Notes under the pieces: model-generated | Told to the model about the DNA's origin: nothing | Databases searched by the model: none | The model's input: only the letters and a program-made list of their open reading frames with translations | Shown: one piece after another, positions 9,326 through 18,446 of the stretch | Layout of the letters: each line of letters opens with the position of its first letter | Position numbering within the stretch: position 1 is the first letter of the stretch | Origin: 0-14-3-00-41-53 sp041500225 | GTDB taxonomy: Bacteria; Nitrospirota; Thermodesulfovibrionia; Thermodesulfovibrionales; SM23-35 | Assembly (NCBI GenBank): GCA_041500225.1 | Contig: JBGQLV010000025.1 | Span: 1 to 31,943, forward strand | Length of the DNA: 31,943 bases | Reading direction: 5' to 3' | Position numbers and translations under genes: made by a program

Positions 9326-10534
9326 TTGAAGGATATGTACAAAATAATAAATAGAAAAAAACTCTTTGCTACAATCATGGCAGATACCATCGGGAAAACA
9401 ATCTTTCTGCCAAAGCTATTGTTTAAAAGAACCGATAAAATCAGGCACGAGGAAATCAAAGAAATTCTCGTCATTCGTACAGCGTATATTGGTGATGTAA
9501 TAATGACCATCCCGATAATCAAGCCATTAAAAGAAGGGTTTACCGACGCAAAGCTTTCTTTTCTAACCGCAGAAAGAGACAAGTATATCCTTGAAAATAA
9601 CCCCTATATAGACGAGATAATAACCTACGATCCGTTCTGGTTTTATCCTGTGACAAAAGGGAAAGCCGTCAGGGACTATCTTGCTTTTTTAAAACTCCTC
9701 AGGAGCAAATATTATGATTTAGTAATTGAGGCCAGAGCGGATATCAGGGACATTGCCCTGCTTGCATATCCAAGCAGAAGCAGGTACAGGGTGAGTTATG
9801 ATGTAGGCGGCGGCGGCTTTCTGCTGACGCACGTTGTGCCTTTCAACAAAATAAAACACAAAGTAGAGTACCATCTTGACATAGTGAGATTTTTAGGAGC
9901 CGGAGCAGGTAAATTTGAGTGGGATATGTATTTAACCACGGAAGAAAGGAACTCCGGCAAGGCATTATTAACTACGCAGGGAATTGCCGATTCAGATGCC
10001 GTCGTAGGCATCCATCCGGGAGGCAGGAAAGGCCTGAAGTGCTGGTCAGCCCGGAAATACGCCGAGGTATCTGACTGGATAATATCAAAATATAATGCTA
10101 AAGTTATTTTTACAGGTTCAGGGGAAGAAATAAAATTGATTGAAGACATTATGGGGAAAATGAGCGCTAAAGCAGTCAGCCTTGCCGGCAAAACCGACTT
10201 GCGGATTCTTGCAAGCCTGCTGGAAAGATTTAATCTCTTTATATGTAATGACAGCGCTCCGCTTCATATAGCCTCTGCCATAAAAACGCCGACAGTTGCT
10301 ATTTTTGGTCCATCTAAAAGCAATGAGACAGGCCCCTATGGCAATATCCACAGGGTAGTTGAAAAAGATTTTCCATGCAGATACACCTGCGATGAAGATG
10401 TCTGTCTGAATAAAATAAATAATGAATGCATGAACGCTATAACACCTGAGGATCTTTTCAATGCCGTTAAGGATATAATGAATGAAATAGCTGATAAGGG
10501 TCTGAAATTGCCTGAAAAAATATTGAAAGGATGA
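9326..10534 (+). CDS. GT9-family glycosyltransferase (heptosyltransferase-like)
   Basis: The 402-residue protein matches the heptosyltransferase (GT9, GT-B fold) pattern. 'ILVIRTAYIGDVIMTIPII' near residue 48 is the family's N-terminal signature. 'VVGIHPGGRKGLKCWSARKYAEV' opens the C-terminal half. 'FICNDSAPLHIASAIKTPTVAIFGPS' is the donor-site block, and 'CMNAITPEDLFNAV' closes it. Such enzymes transfer heptose or another sugar from a nucleotide donor to lipopolysaccharide core or a similar acceptor, at the inner face of the inner membrane. The start is uncertain: TTG 9326 is used, but ATG 9335 and ATG 9377 are possible, because none has a well-spaced ribosome site. The stop overlaps the next gene by 4 bases (ATGA at 10531). 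Confidence 0.87.
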   Translation: MKDMYKIINRKKLFATIMADTIGKTIFLPKLLFKRTDKIRHEEIKEILVIRTAYIGDVIMTIPIIKPLKEGFTDAKLSFLTAERDKYILENNPYIDEIITYDPFWFYPVTKGKAVRDYLAFLKLLRSKYYDLVIEARADIRDIALLAYPSRSRYRVSYDVGGGGFLLTHVVPFNKIKHKVEYHLDIVRFLGAGAGKFEWDMYLTTEERNSGKALLTTQGIADSDAVVGIHPGGRKGLKCWSARKYAEVSDWIISKYNAKVIFTGSGEEIKLIEDIMGKMSAKAVSLAGKTDLRILASLLERFNLFICNDSAPLHIASAIKTPTVAIFGPSKSNETGPYGNIHRVVEKDFPCRYTCDEDVCLNKINNECMNAITPEDLFNAVKDIMNEIADKGLKLPEKILKG

Positions 10535-11337
10535 AAAGCGCTAAAAAGCATGAAAGTTTCTCAGCCCCCTTCTCCACTTTTTTTGTAATACATTTTGAGG
10601 TTGGCGGAGATATAAAAAGCCTTGAATATCAAAATACCTTCTGGCCTGCAGCAGTTGATCTTATTAAATTAGCAGACCGGTATGATGCAAAGCTGACTCT
10701 GCAATTCAACCCCCAGTGGGCAGAGTATATCATGAAGAATAAAAGCAATTTCAATCTACTTAAAAAATGGCAAAAACAGGGGCATGAAGTCGGACTGCAT
10801 CATCACGGCTATGACCACGGAGATTGGAACGGTTACACAAACAGGACTGGGAAAGAGGGCGATCCGAAGTTCCGAGGGAATGTCGCAGACATGATGAAAC
10901 TCATGAGGCAGTTTGTTCATCCTTACCAACTCCTGTCTGGCACAATTACCGATGAAAAATCTGATTATCCAGTGGATATAAAATATGATACAGAAGGCAT
11001 ACAGATTTACCATGCCAGAACCAAACCAAAACGAGTTATCTTGGGTAGCATAAGGGTAATTCAGGTAGGTATCGCATTCTTGTCTTTTGAGGGAGACATT
11101 GAAGGCTTTAAATATGAATATATAAAATCAAGGAAAGATGAGGTTTTTGGTGTTGTCACACATGAAAAAGATTTTGCCAATAATCCTGAAATCATTGAAA
11201 AGTGGTTCAAGTTCATAAAATCAAGTGGTGATAAAATTACAACTGTCAGTGAAATAATAACTAATTACCAAAAGGTTTATACTATAGAACATGGCGATAA
11301 CCCTTTAACTTTTTTAAAAGACGTTGTTGCACTATAA
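10531..11337 (+). CDS. Polysaccharide deacetylase-like (NodB fold) protein
   Basis: The 268-residue protein resembles the NodB homology domain. 'FVIHFEVGGD' (residues 18-27) stands where the metal-binding TFDDG motif is expected. 'GHEVGLHHHGYDHGDW' (84-99) matches the second motif with a possible HX3H metal pair (H92, H96). 'VVTHEKDF' lies near the end. The first motif has Glu-Val in place of Asp-Asp, so the base/metal Asp is changed; it may be a diverged deacetylase or a non-hydrolytic relative. No signal peptide is seen, which suggests action on a cytoplasmic precursor. It overlaps the GT9 gene by 4 bases and is likely translated with it. Confidence 0.65.
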   Translation: MKSAKKHESFSAPFSTFFVIHFEVGGDIKSLEYQNTFWPAAVDLIKLADRYDAKLTLQFNPQWAEYIMKNKSNFNLLKKWQKQGHEVGLHHHGYDHGDWNGYTNRTGKEGDPKFRGNVADMMKLMRQFVHPYQLLSGTITDEKSDYPVDIKYDTEGIQIYHARTKPKRVILGSIRVIQVGIAFLSFEGDIEGFKYEYIKSRKDEVFGVVTHEKDFANNPEIIEKWFKFIKSSGDKITTVSEIITNYQKVYTIEHGDNPLTFLKDVVAL

Positions 11338-11356
11338 GTTTACCCAATAATATAAA

Positions 11357-12598
11357 GTGGCTTTCCGATTAGATATCATAAAGACAAACTCCATAAAAGA
11401 AATCAAAGAAAAACTTTTTTTGGTTCTGGAAACTTATAAGGAAATTCTGCCCGTATCAAATACAGCCAGCATCCTCATAAAACCGAATCTGAACGCAAAT
11501 ATGAATGCATTAACTGGTAATACTACTGATCTCAGGCTCCTCGCATCAGCAATTGAATATCTTAAATTCAGAGGATATAAAAACATTGCTATTGGTGAAG
11601 GCACTAACAGCGGCTATTACAGAAACAATATCAGCGTCATTTCCCGCCTTAAGGTGGAAGAACTGGCAAAATATTACGGCATTAAAGTAAAAGACCTTAA
11701 CTACTCAGAACCTGTATATATTAATTTTGAAGACGGGGTTAAAGCAGGAATAGCAAAAGAATGTTTAGAATCCGGCTTTGTCATAAATATGCCTAAACTC
11801 AAAACTCATTTTGAAGCCGGGATGAGTGTATGCCTTAAAAACCTGATGGGATGCCTCGTGGGACAGACAAACAAGAAAAAGACCCATAAGAGCCTGGCAC
11901 GGAATATCTTGCATATAAATGAAAATATTAAACCCAATCTTCACATAGTTGACGGCCTCATAGCCATGGAAGGACTTGGACCTACAAGGGGCAAACCTAA
12001 AAAAATGGGGATTATTATTTTAGGCACTAACCCCTGCCTCATAGACCTGTTATGTGCAAAGATTGCCAACTTTGACCACCGCTTAATCACTACGTTAAAA
12101 CTTGCTGAAGACAAAGGCATCATAACCAAAGACTATCATGAATTTATTCAAAGCCAGGACATTACTGGTTTAATTAAAGAGTTTGAAAAACCAAAGGCAA
12201 ATTTCTTCGCTTCTTTTATACACAGCCCTAAAAGGCAGAAGTATTTTTTAGCAGTCCGCAATACAAGGTTCTTCAGTTATTTAGCCTCCACTCAATTATT
12301 CGGCAACCTCCTTTTTCTTTCAGGCTTGAGACAGGATAATTTCATCAAAGAAGAAATGTCGTTTGAGGGTCTGACCTTTCATATCGGCCGGTGCATTAAG
12401 GGATGCACCAAATGCACAGATTACTGTCCTGTTGGTTTAAAACTTCCCGATGAGTTTGAAAATAAGTATAATAATTGTATCGGATGTCTTTACTGTTTTC
12501 TGGTCTGTCCGGCAAAGGCAGTTGAATTTAAGGGCAAACTCGGCTTTATGGCAGAACAGCTCAGGCAATATGATGATATAACAAGGAAGGTAACATAA
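11357..12598 (+). CDS. DUF362 protein with C-terminal 2[4Fe-4S] ferredoxin domain
   Basis: The 413-residue protein starts at GTG 11357. Residues 30-240 fit DUF362: 'ILIKPNLNANMNALTGN', 'FVINMPKLKTHFEAGMS' and 'CLKNLMGCLVGQTNKKKTH'. The last 70 residues hold two ferredoxin-type cysteine sets, 'CIKGCTKCTDYCPVG' and 'CIGCLYCFLVCP', enough for two [4Fe-4S] clusters. The biochemical role of DUF362 is not settled; the clusters suggest electron transfer. The next gene, a radical SAM enzyme, starts at the base after its stop, so the two are probably coupled and this protein may supply electrons to it. That pairing is inference from position. Confidence 0.83.
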   Translation: MAFRLDIIKTNSIKEIKEKLFLVLETYKEILPVSNTASILIKPNLNANMNALTGNTTDLRLLASAIEYLKFRGYKNIAIGEGTNSGYYRNNISVISRLKVEELAKYYGIKVKDLNYSEPVYINFEDGVKAGIAKECLESGFVINMPKLKTHFEAGMSVCLKNLMGCLVGQTNKKKTHKSLARNILHINENIKPNLHIVDGLIAMEGLGPTRGKPKKMGIIILGTNPCLIDLLCAKIANFDHRLITTLKLAEDKGIITKDYHEFIQSQDITGLIKEFEKPKANFFASFIHSPKRQKYFLAVRNTRFFSYLASTQLFGNLLFLSGLRQDNFIKEEMSFEGLTFHIGRCIKGCTKCTDYCPVGLKLPDEFENKYNNCIGCLYCFLVCPAKAVEFKGKLGFMAEQLRQYDDITRKVT

Positions 12599-14059
12599 AT
12601 GAAAATTCTGCTGCTTAATCCTCCATTCCTGAAAAAATTCTCCCGCTCCCAGCGCAGTCCTGCTGTGACCAAAAGCGGTACTATTTACTTCCCTATGTGG
12701 CTGTCTTATGCTGCCGGAGTTTTAATGGAAAACGGCTTTGAAGTTGAATTGATTGATGCACCGGCAGACGGGTATTCCATTGACGACACCATTGCAAAAG
12801 CCGTGAAATTTCAGCCGCGTCTGATAATCATGGAGACAAGCACCCCAAGCATTTATAATGATGCCGCTGTTGCAGGCGATCTAAAAGAGATATGCCCGTC
12901 ATCGTTTATCGTGCTTGTGGGCACTCATGTCTCAGCGCTTCCTGATGAGACACTAAATATAAATAAAGGAGTTGATGCAATTGCGCGGCATGAGTACGAC
13001 TATACGCTGTTAGACCTTGCCAGAACACTTGAAAAAGGCGGAGACCTGAATAATGTCAAGGGGATAAGTTTTAGAAGCGGTAAAGGAATAACGCATATTC
13101 CTGACAGGTCATATATAGAAAATTTGGATGAACTGCCGTTTGTAAGCAAGGTCTATAAAAAATTCTTAAAGGTAGAGAATTATTTTAATCCGAACGCCCT
13201 TTATCCAATGGTAACCATTACTACAAGCAGGGGTTGCCCTTTTCAATGTATATTCTGCGTATATCCACAGACTATGATGGGCCATAAACTGAGGCTGCGG
13301 AGCGTTGAAAATGTTGTTGAAGAGATAGAATATATAATAAGGTCTTTTGATGGTGTGAAATCAATCTTTTTTGAAGACGACACATTTACTACAATCAAGA
13401 AGAGATGTATAGAGATATCCAATGAAATACTGAAGAGGGATATCAGAATTTCATGGACTGCCAATGCAAGGGCAGACCTGGATTATGAAACAATGAAGAT
13501 CATGAGGAAGGCAGGATGCAGGTCGCTCTGTGTAGGGTTTGAGAGCGGCAGTCAGATAATATTAGATACCATGAAGAAAAACATCAAATTCGAAAAAATG
13601 TTCGAATTCATGAAAAATGCAAAGCAAGCGAGGATACTCATTCATGGGTGTTTTATGGTAGGTTTCCCAAATGAGACAAGAGAAACGATGAAACAAACGC
13701 TTGAACTCGCTAAACGTCTCAATCCTGACACTGTCCAGTTCTATCCCATGATGGTTTATCCCGGCACAGAGGCTTATAATTGGTATAAAGAGAGGGGATT
13801 ACTCCTTACCAATGACTTCTCAAAATGGTTGACACCAAAAGGACTTCATAATACCGTTATCAGAACAGAGGAATTATCGTCTGAAGATCTGGTGAAGTTT
13901 TGTGATGATGCAAGGCGGTCTTTTTACCTGAGACCGAAATATATCCTGTATAAATCGGGCCAGATGATGAAGCATCCGAGAGAGATTAAGAGAACGATGA
14001 AATCTCTGAAGACATTTTCAAAATATCTGTTGAAAGGATCGGATATTCAAAAAAGTTAA
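12599..14059 (+). CDS. Cobalamin-binding-type radical SAM protein (BchE/HpnJ-like)
   Basis: The 486-residue protein has an N-terminal B12-binding-like domain (about 1-150: 'ILLLNPPFLKKFS', 'LSYAAGVLMENGFEVELIDAP', 'VLVGTHVSALPDE') and a central radical SAM domain with CX3CX2C at C213, C217 and C220 (SRGCPFQCIFCVYP). Further family marks are 'FFEDDTFTT' and 'GFESGSQIILDTMKK'. Relatives catalyse methylations, cyclisations or sugar-lipid transfers; HpnJ-type proteins act in hopanoid side-chain synthesis. The classic DxHxxG cobalamin ligand is not seen, as in many class B members, so B12 use cannot be confirmed. The ATG at 12599 follows the previous stop directly, with GGAAGG at 12584-12589. A GT2 gene follows after 48 bases. 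Confidence 0.87.
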   Translation: MKILLLNPPFLKKFSRSQRSPAVTKSGTIYFPMWLSYAAGVLMENGFEVELIDAPADGYSIDDTIAKAVKFQPRLIIMETSTPSIYNDAAVAGDLKEICPSSFIVLVGTHVSALPDETLNINKGVDAIARHEYDYTLLDLARTLEKGGDLNNVKGISFRSGKGITHIPDRSYIENLDELPFVSKVYKKFLKVENYFNPNALYPMVTITTSRGCPFQCIFCVYPQTMMGHKLRLRSVENVVEEIEYIIRSFDGVKSIFFEDDTFTTIKKRCIEISNEILKRDIRISWTANARADLDYETMKIMRKAGCRSLCVGFESGSQIILDTMKKNIKFEKMFEFMKNAKQARILIHGCFMVGFPNETRETMKQTLELAKRLNPDTVQFYPMMVYPGTEAYNWYKERGLLLTNDFSKWLTPKGLHNTVIRTEELSSEDLVKFCDDARRSFYLRPKYILYKSGQMMKHPREIKRTMKSLKTFSKYLLKGSDIQKS

Positions 14060-14107
14060 TTTGAATAATGCAGACATTATTATTTTGATCAAGGGATACT
14101 TTGATAC

Positions 14108-15079
14108 ATGAGATATTCAGTAATTGTCCCTGCATACAACGCAAGCAAGACCATCGAGGCATGTCTAAATGCACTTATTCATCAGTCGGTTCATACAATG
14201 GATTATGAGGTCATCGTTGTTGATGACGGTTCAACCGACACTACCGGTGATATTATTAAAATATTTCCTGTAAAGTATTTCCGGCAGGAAAGCAGGGGTC
14301 CAGCCACTGCAAGAAACAGAGGTGCTCAAGAAGCACAGGGAGAAATTATTCTTTTTACTGATGCAGATTGTATACCGCAGTACACCTGGATAGAAGAAAT
14401 GATCAAACCTTTCAATGATCGAGAGATTATAGCTGTTAAAGGAGCTTATAAGACATCTCAGAAATCCCTCACTGCCAGATTTGCACAGATGGAGTTTGAA
14501 GAGAGATTTGAGATGCTCAAGAAAGCTGACTCGATTGACATGGTTGATACATATTCTGCTGCTTTCAGAATTGGAATTTTTTGGAAGGCCGGGGGATTTG
14601 ATGAGTCATTCCCTGTTGCAAATAATGAAGACACAGACCTTTCATACAAACTTTCGAAGCTGAGATACAAGATGGTCTTCAACCCGAAGGCTATTGTGTA
14701 TCATCTCAATCACCCTGACTCTCTGAAAAGATATGTAAGACTCAAGTTCTGGAGGGGTTACTGGCGGATGGTGGTATATAAGAGATACCCTGATAAGATG
14801 TTCAAAGACACATATACCCCTCAAACCCTGAAGCTCCAAATAGTGTCTTTACTCTTTACGATTCTCTGCTTACCCTTTTTGTGGCTGTTCCCACTTATCG
14901 TATTTTATCCTTTCATCGTAAGTATCATGATATACTGCCTTTCAATACTACCCTTTGCTCTTTCATCTGTAAAAAAAGATCTGCTAATCGGTGTGCTGTC
15001 ACCTTTTTTCATCTCTGTGAGGGCAGCTTCGATAGGGTTCGGAATAATCCATGGGATATTGACCAGGGGAAGAAGATAG
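14108..15079 (+). CDS. GT2-family glycosyltransferase with C-terminal membrane segments
   Basis: The 323-residue protein has a GT-A fold. 'YSVIVPAYNASKTIEACL' opens it, 'IVVDDGSTDTT' binds the nucleotide, 'ILFTDADCIP' carries the DXD-type metal motif, and 'NNEDTDLSYKL' gives the ED catalytic base. The last 80-90 residues are hydrophobic with two to three membrane segments, so the enzyme sits on the inner membrane facing the cytoplasm and probably adds a sugar to a lipid carrier. Donor and acceptor cannot be told. It lies between the radical SAM gene and the molybdopterin oxidoreductase gene, the latter starting only 3 bases after its stop. Confidence 0.88.
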   Translation: MRYSVIVPAYNASKTIEACLNALIHQSVHTMDYEVIVVDDGSTDTTGDIIKIFPVKYFRQESRGPATARNRGAQEAQGEIILFTDADCIPQYTWIEEMIKPFNDREIIAVKGAYKTSQKSLTARFAQMEFEERFEMLKKADSIDMVDTYSAAFRIGIFWKAGGFDESFPVANNEDTDLSYKLSKLRYKMVFNPKAIVYHLNHPDSLKRYVRLKFWRGYWRMVVYKRYPDKMFKDTYTPQTLKLQIVSLLFTILCLPFLWLFPLIVFYPFIVSIMIYCLSILPFALSSVKKDLLIGVLSPFFISVRAASIGFGIIHGILTRGRR

Positions 15080-15082
15080 GAA

Positions 15083-17203
15083 ATGGAAGAACAGCAGGAT
15101 GATATTCAGATACTAAAAAGTGTCTGCAGGATCTGTCACGGAGGATGCGGTGCTATCCTCTATGTGAGAGACGGCAGGCTTGTCAGGGTAAAAGGAGATC
15201 CTGAATCACCCCTGAATAAAGGGTGGATGTGCATTAAGGGATTGAATACCCCTGAGATAACTCATCATCCCGACCGCTTGATAAAACCGCTCAGGCGCAA
15301 AGGTGAAAGGGGCAGTGGAAAGTGGGAGGAAATACCATGGGAAGAAGTTCTCGATGACATTGCCTCAAAAGTTGATAGAATCCGCAGAGAATCCGGCCCT
15401 GAATCTGTAGCAATAGGGCAGGGCACAGGACGTCACCATTTTCTCCATGTCATAAGATTTGCAAATGCATTGGGAACGCCTAACTGGTATGAGCCGGGAC
15501 TGGCACATTGTTTTATACCAAGGATTACAGTGAGTAATCTAACATATGGGGGATTTGTAGTTGCAGATTATTATGGTGAAGTACCACCCAAATGTATCCT
15601 TTTCTGGGGCCATAATCCCTTGGTTTCAGGCCCTGACGGAGAACTCTCTATTGCAGTAAGAAGGGCCTTGAATAAAGGTGCTGTAGGCATTGCTGTGGAT
15701 CCAAGACGCTCTGAGACAGCTAAAAGGTGTGCTTTATGGCTACCTGTAAGACCGGGGGTGGATGCAGCTTTAGCGCTTGCTATGATTAATGTACTTATAA
15801 AAGAAAAAATTTATGATAAGGAATTTGTAGAGAAATGGACTGTAGGATTTGAGAAATTAAAAGACCATGTAGCCTCGTTTACGCCTGAATGGGCAGAAAC
15901 TATTACATGGGTACCTGCTGCAGATATTGTGAAAGCTTCAAGAATATATGCTGCGACTAGGCCTTCAGTTATAGAATGGGGGGTATCCATTGAGCATGGT
16001 ACCAACTCTCTGCAGACAGTGAGGGCAATAGCCATTCTCCGTGCACTGACGGGCAATATCGATATTCCCGGAGGAGATATTTTAGGCATGAATATTGTCC
16101 GGGCCTATCCAACCCTCAGGGACAAACTCCCTCAGGAAATGCAGAAAAAGAGACTTGGTGCAGAGAGCTTTAAACTTCTGGGAGGATGGCGTGCATTCAT
16201 GCCGTCAGCTCATATTCCGACAGTATTGACAGCCATGAGGACTGGCAAACCATACAGAATCAGGGCCCTGCTGATTTTTGGAAGTAATCCCCTGGTTACT
16301 ATAGCGAATTCGAAAGAAGTTTATGAATCTCTCAAAAAATTAGATCTCATGATTGTTGTAGAACTCTTCATGACACCTACCGCTGCAATGGCTGATTATG
16401 TCCTTCCAGCAGCATTTTGGCCGGAGGTAGAGCAGGTGATAGCGTATCCCCTTGTAGCAGATAATATTGTTATGGCCCAGCAAAAAGCGATTCAGATAGG
16501 ACAGTGCCGTCAGGACGAATGGATTATGGATGAACTTGCTAAAAGATTAAACCTGCCGGGTTCGGAAGAAAGTCTTGAGGATGTGATGAATTATCAGTTA
16601 GCCCCTTTGGGTATCACATTCCAGGATCTCAGGAAGAAAGCATTTATTTATCCGCCACATAAATATCGGAAATATGAAAAAGATGGTTTTAAGACACCTT
16701 CAGGAAAGATCGAACTATATTGTAAGGCTCTCGAAAGGATGGGATACGACCCCCTGCCAACATACAAAGAACCACCGGAAAGTCCGTTGCAGACACCTGA
16801 ATTAACAGCGCAATTCCCTTACGTTCTCACAACAGGCAGTCGAAGAATCGAATTCTTCCATAGCGAACACCGCCAGATACAATCACTGCGAAAACGGAGG
16901 CCTGACCCTCAGGTGGAGATCCATCAGGACACCGCTGCGAAACATGGGATCAATAACGGCGACTGGGTCATTGTCAGTTCTCCCCGTGGAAGTATCCGGT
17001 TAAAAGCCCTGCTCACTGAAGATATCCACCCGAAGGTGATTAATATAGATCACGGGTGGTGGTTTCCCGAAAAAACAGGACCAGATTACGGGTTTCTCGA
17101 ATCAAATGCCAATGTGTTAACGAGCAATGCCCCACCGTATGATCCGGCTTTTGGAGCCTATCAATTAAGGGGACTTCTCTGCCGGATTGAACCTGAAAAA
17201 TGA
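15083..17203 (+). CDS. Molybdopterin (bis-MGD) oxidoreductase, catalytic subunit-like, cytoplasmic
   Basis: The 706-residue protein has an N-terminal [4Fe-4S] site, C15, C18, C22 and C50 (CRICHGGC ... WMCIKG), followed by 'PDRLIKPL' as in the DMSO reductase/formate dehydrogenase superfamily. C143 in 'GLAHCFIPR' is placed where the Mo- or W-ligating cysteine falls. 'VDPRRSETAKRCALWLPVRPGVDAALALAM' type cofactor motifs and a C-terminal MGD-binding domain ('VLTTGSRRIEFFHSEHRQ', 'EIHQDTAAKHGINNGDWV') complete it. There is no Tat signal, so it is cytoplasmic. The overall look is near acetylene hydratase/thiosulfate reductase-like members. No electron-transfer or membrane subunit gene is next to it, which is odd for a respiratory enzyme. 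It starts 3 bases after the GT2 gene, so it belongs to the same operon; its substrate is unknown. Confidence 0.9.
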   Translation: MEEQQDDIQILKSVCRICHGGCGAILYVRDGRLVRVKGDPESPLNKGWMCIKGLNTPEITHHPDRLIKPLRRKGERGSGKWEEIPWEEVLDDIASKVDRIRRESGPESVAIGQGTGRHHFLHVIRFANALGTPNWYEPGLAHCFIPRITVSNLTYGGFVVADYYGEVPPKCILFWGHNPLVSGPDGELSIAVRRALNKGAVGIAVDPRRSETAKRCALWLPVRPGVDAALALAMINVLIKEKIYDKEFVEKWTVGFEKLKDHVASFTPEWAETITWVPAADIVKASRIYAATRPSVIEWGVSIEHGTNSLQTVRAIAILRALTGNIDIPGGDILGMNIVRAYPTLRDKLPQEMQKKRLGAESFKLLGGWRAFMPSAHIPTVLTAMRTGKPYRIRALLIFGSNPLVTIANSKEVYESLKKLDLMIVVELFMTPTAAMADYVLPAAFWPEVEQVIAYPLVADNIVMAQQKAIQIGQCRQDEWIMDELAKRLNLPGSEESLEDVMNYQLAPLGITFQDLRKKAFIYPPHKYRKYEKDGFKTPSGKIELYCKALERMGYDPLPTYKEPPESPLQTPELTAQFPYVLTTGSRRIEFFHSEHRQIQSLRKRRPDPQVEIHQDTAAKHGINNGDWVIVSSPRGSIRLKALLTEDIHPKVINIDHGWWFPEKTGPDYGFLESNANVLTSNAPPYDPAFGAYQLRGLLCRIEPEK

Positions 17204-17415
17204 GTATTTTCAGATTCTTACAAATGTTATTCGAAAAGGCTGAAGGACTTTTTCACTGGCATTGATTGCAACGCAAATTATTCTGTTATTTGTATATGTG
17301 TTCCCCAAAGGAATTGATTTGAATTTTTTGTATAGGAGTTTCATGATTTTATAAGTAAAATTAATATAGAAAGGCTCAATTTATCGTCTTTTTTTAAAAT
17401 CTTAGGGGGGGTATA

Positions 17416-18354
17416 GTGAGAAAAAAGATTCTTGTTACGGGTGGTGGAGGTTTCATAGGAAGCCATTTGTGTGAAAGGTTACTTAATGAAGGAAATGAGG
17501 TTTTATGTGTTGATAATTTTTTCACTGGGGCAAAGGATAATATTGCCCATCTCATTAGCAATCCCTATTTTGAGGTTTTAAGGCATGATATAACTTTTCC
17601 TTTGTATTTAGAGGCTGATGAGGTATATAACCTTGCCTGTCCCGCATCACCCATACATTATCAGTTTGACCCAGTTCAAACCGTCAAGACGGCAGTTCAC
17701 GGTGCGATTAACATGCTCGGCCTTGCTAAAAGGTTAAAGATAAAGATACTTCAGGCCTCAACCAGTGAGGTATATGGAAACCCGATAGTCCATCCGCAAA
17801 CTGAAAACTACTGGGGTAACGTGAATCCCATAGGTTTCCGCTCATGCTATGATGAAGGTAAAAGGTGTGCTGAGACTTTATTTTTTGACTATCACCGCCA
17901 GCATAAGCTGAAAATAAAGGTTGCAAGGATTTTTAATACATATGGTCCGAGAATGCATCCTAATGATGGGAGAGTGGTGAGTAATTTTATTGTACAGACA
18001 TTGAAAGGCGGGGATATTACGGTATACGGGGATGGAAGTCAGACAAGGAGTTTTTGTTATATTGATGATATGATTGATGGTTTCATAAAACTTATGAACA
18101 CTTCTGATGATTTTACGGGTCCCGTTAATCTCGGCAATCCTTCCGAAATCAGCATTCTCGAATTAGCCGAAAAGATTTTAAAGATAATAGGTTCAAAATC
18201 GAAAATAGTTTTCAAGACTCTGCCTCAAGACGATCCTGTTCAGAGATGTCCAGATATTACATTAGCAAAGAAAGTATTAGGATGGCAGCCAAATGTGGGT
18301 TTGGAGGAAGGATTAGAAAAGACGGTAGAATATTTTAAGAAAGTTTTATTATGA
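17416..18354 (+). CDS. uxs: UDP-glucuronate decarboxylase (UDP-xylose synthase)
   Basis: The 312-residue SDR enzyme has the NAD-binding 'VTGGGGFIGSH' at the N-terminus and the strongly conserved UXS block 'NLACPASPIHYQFDPVQT'. The catalytic set follows: 'ASTSEVYG' and YxxxK in 'SCYDEGKRCAE', then 'RIFNTYGPRMHPNDGRVVSNF' and 'GDGSQTRSFCYIDD'. It decarboxylates UDP-glucuronate to UDP-xylose in the cytoplasm, feeding pentose into the polymer made by this locus. The length is usual. GTG 17416 is the start, with a G-rich ribosome site at 17404-17410. A 212-base gap separates it from the upstream gene, so it may have its own promoter, but I see no clear -35/-10 pair. Confidence 0.93.
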   Translation: MRKKILVTGGGGFIGSHLCERLLNEGNEVLCVDNFFTGAKDNIAHLISNPYFEVLRHDITFPLYLEADEVYNLACPASPIHYQFDPVQTVKTAVHGAINMLGLAKRLKIKILQASTSEVYGNPIVHPQTENYWGNVNPIGFRSCYDEGKRCAETLFFDYHRQHKLKIKVARIFNTYGPRMHPNDGRVVSNFIVQTLKGGDITVYGDGSQTRSFCYIDDMIDGFIKLMNTSDDFTGPVNLGNPSEISILELAEKILKIIGSKSKIVFKTLPQDDPVQRCPDITLAKKVLGWQPNVGLEEGLEKTVEYFKKVLL

Positions 18355-18355
18355 G

Positions 18356-18381
18356 GAACGTAGATTGAACAATCGACGTTC
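18356..18381. other. Hairpin directly after the uxs stop codon
   Basis: Bases 18356-18367 and 18370-18381 are reverse complements with one mismatch (GAACGTAGATTG against CAATCGACGTTC). The stem begins one base after the stop codon. It may end or stabilise the uxs transcript. It is not followed by a T-run, so it is not called an intrinsic terminator. Confidence 0.55.
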
Positions 18382-18446
18382 TGAGGTAGATAAAATAACA
18401 AGCTATATTCTTTAAGTTTACTAAGGAGTTCATTAGTAAAACCATA

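Noticed and set aside
9097..9582. A 161-codon minus-strand open frame
   Set aside because: It is antisense to the acyltransferase and GT9 genes, has no family resemblance and no ribosome site that I can see.
18356..18381. Intrinsic terminator after uxs
   Set aside because: The stem is good but its loop is very short and no T-run follows, so it is listed only as a hairpin.
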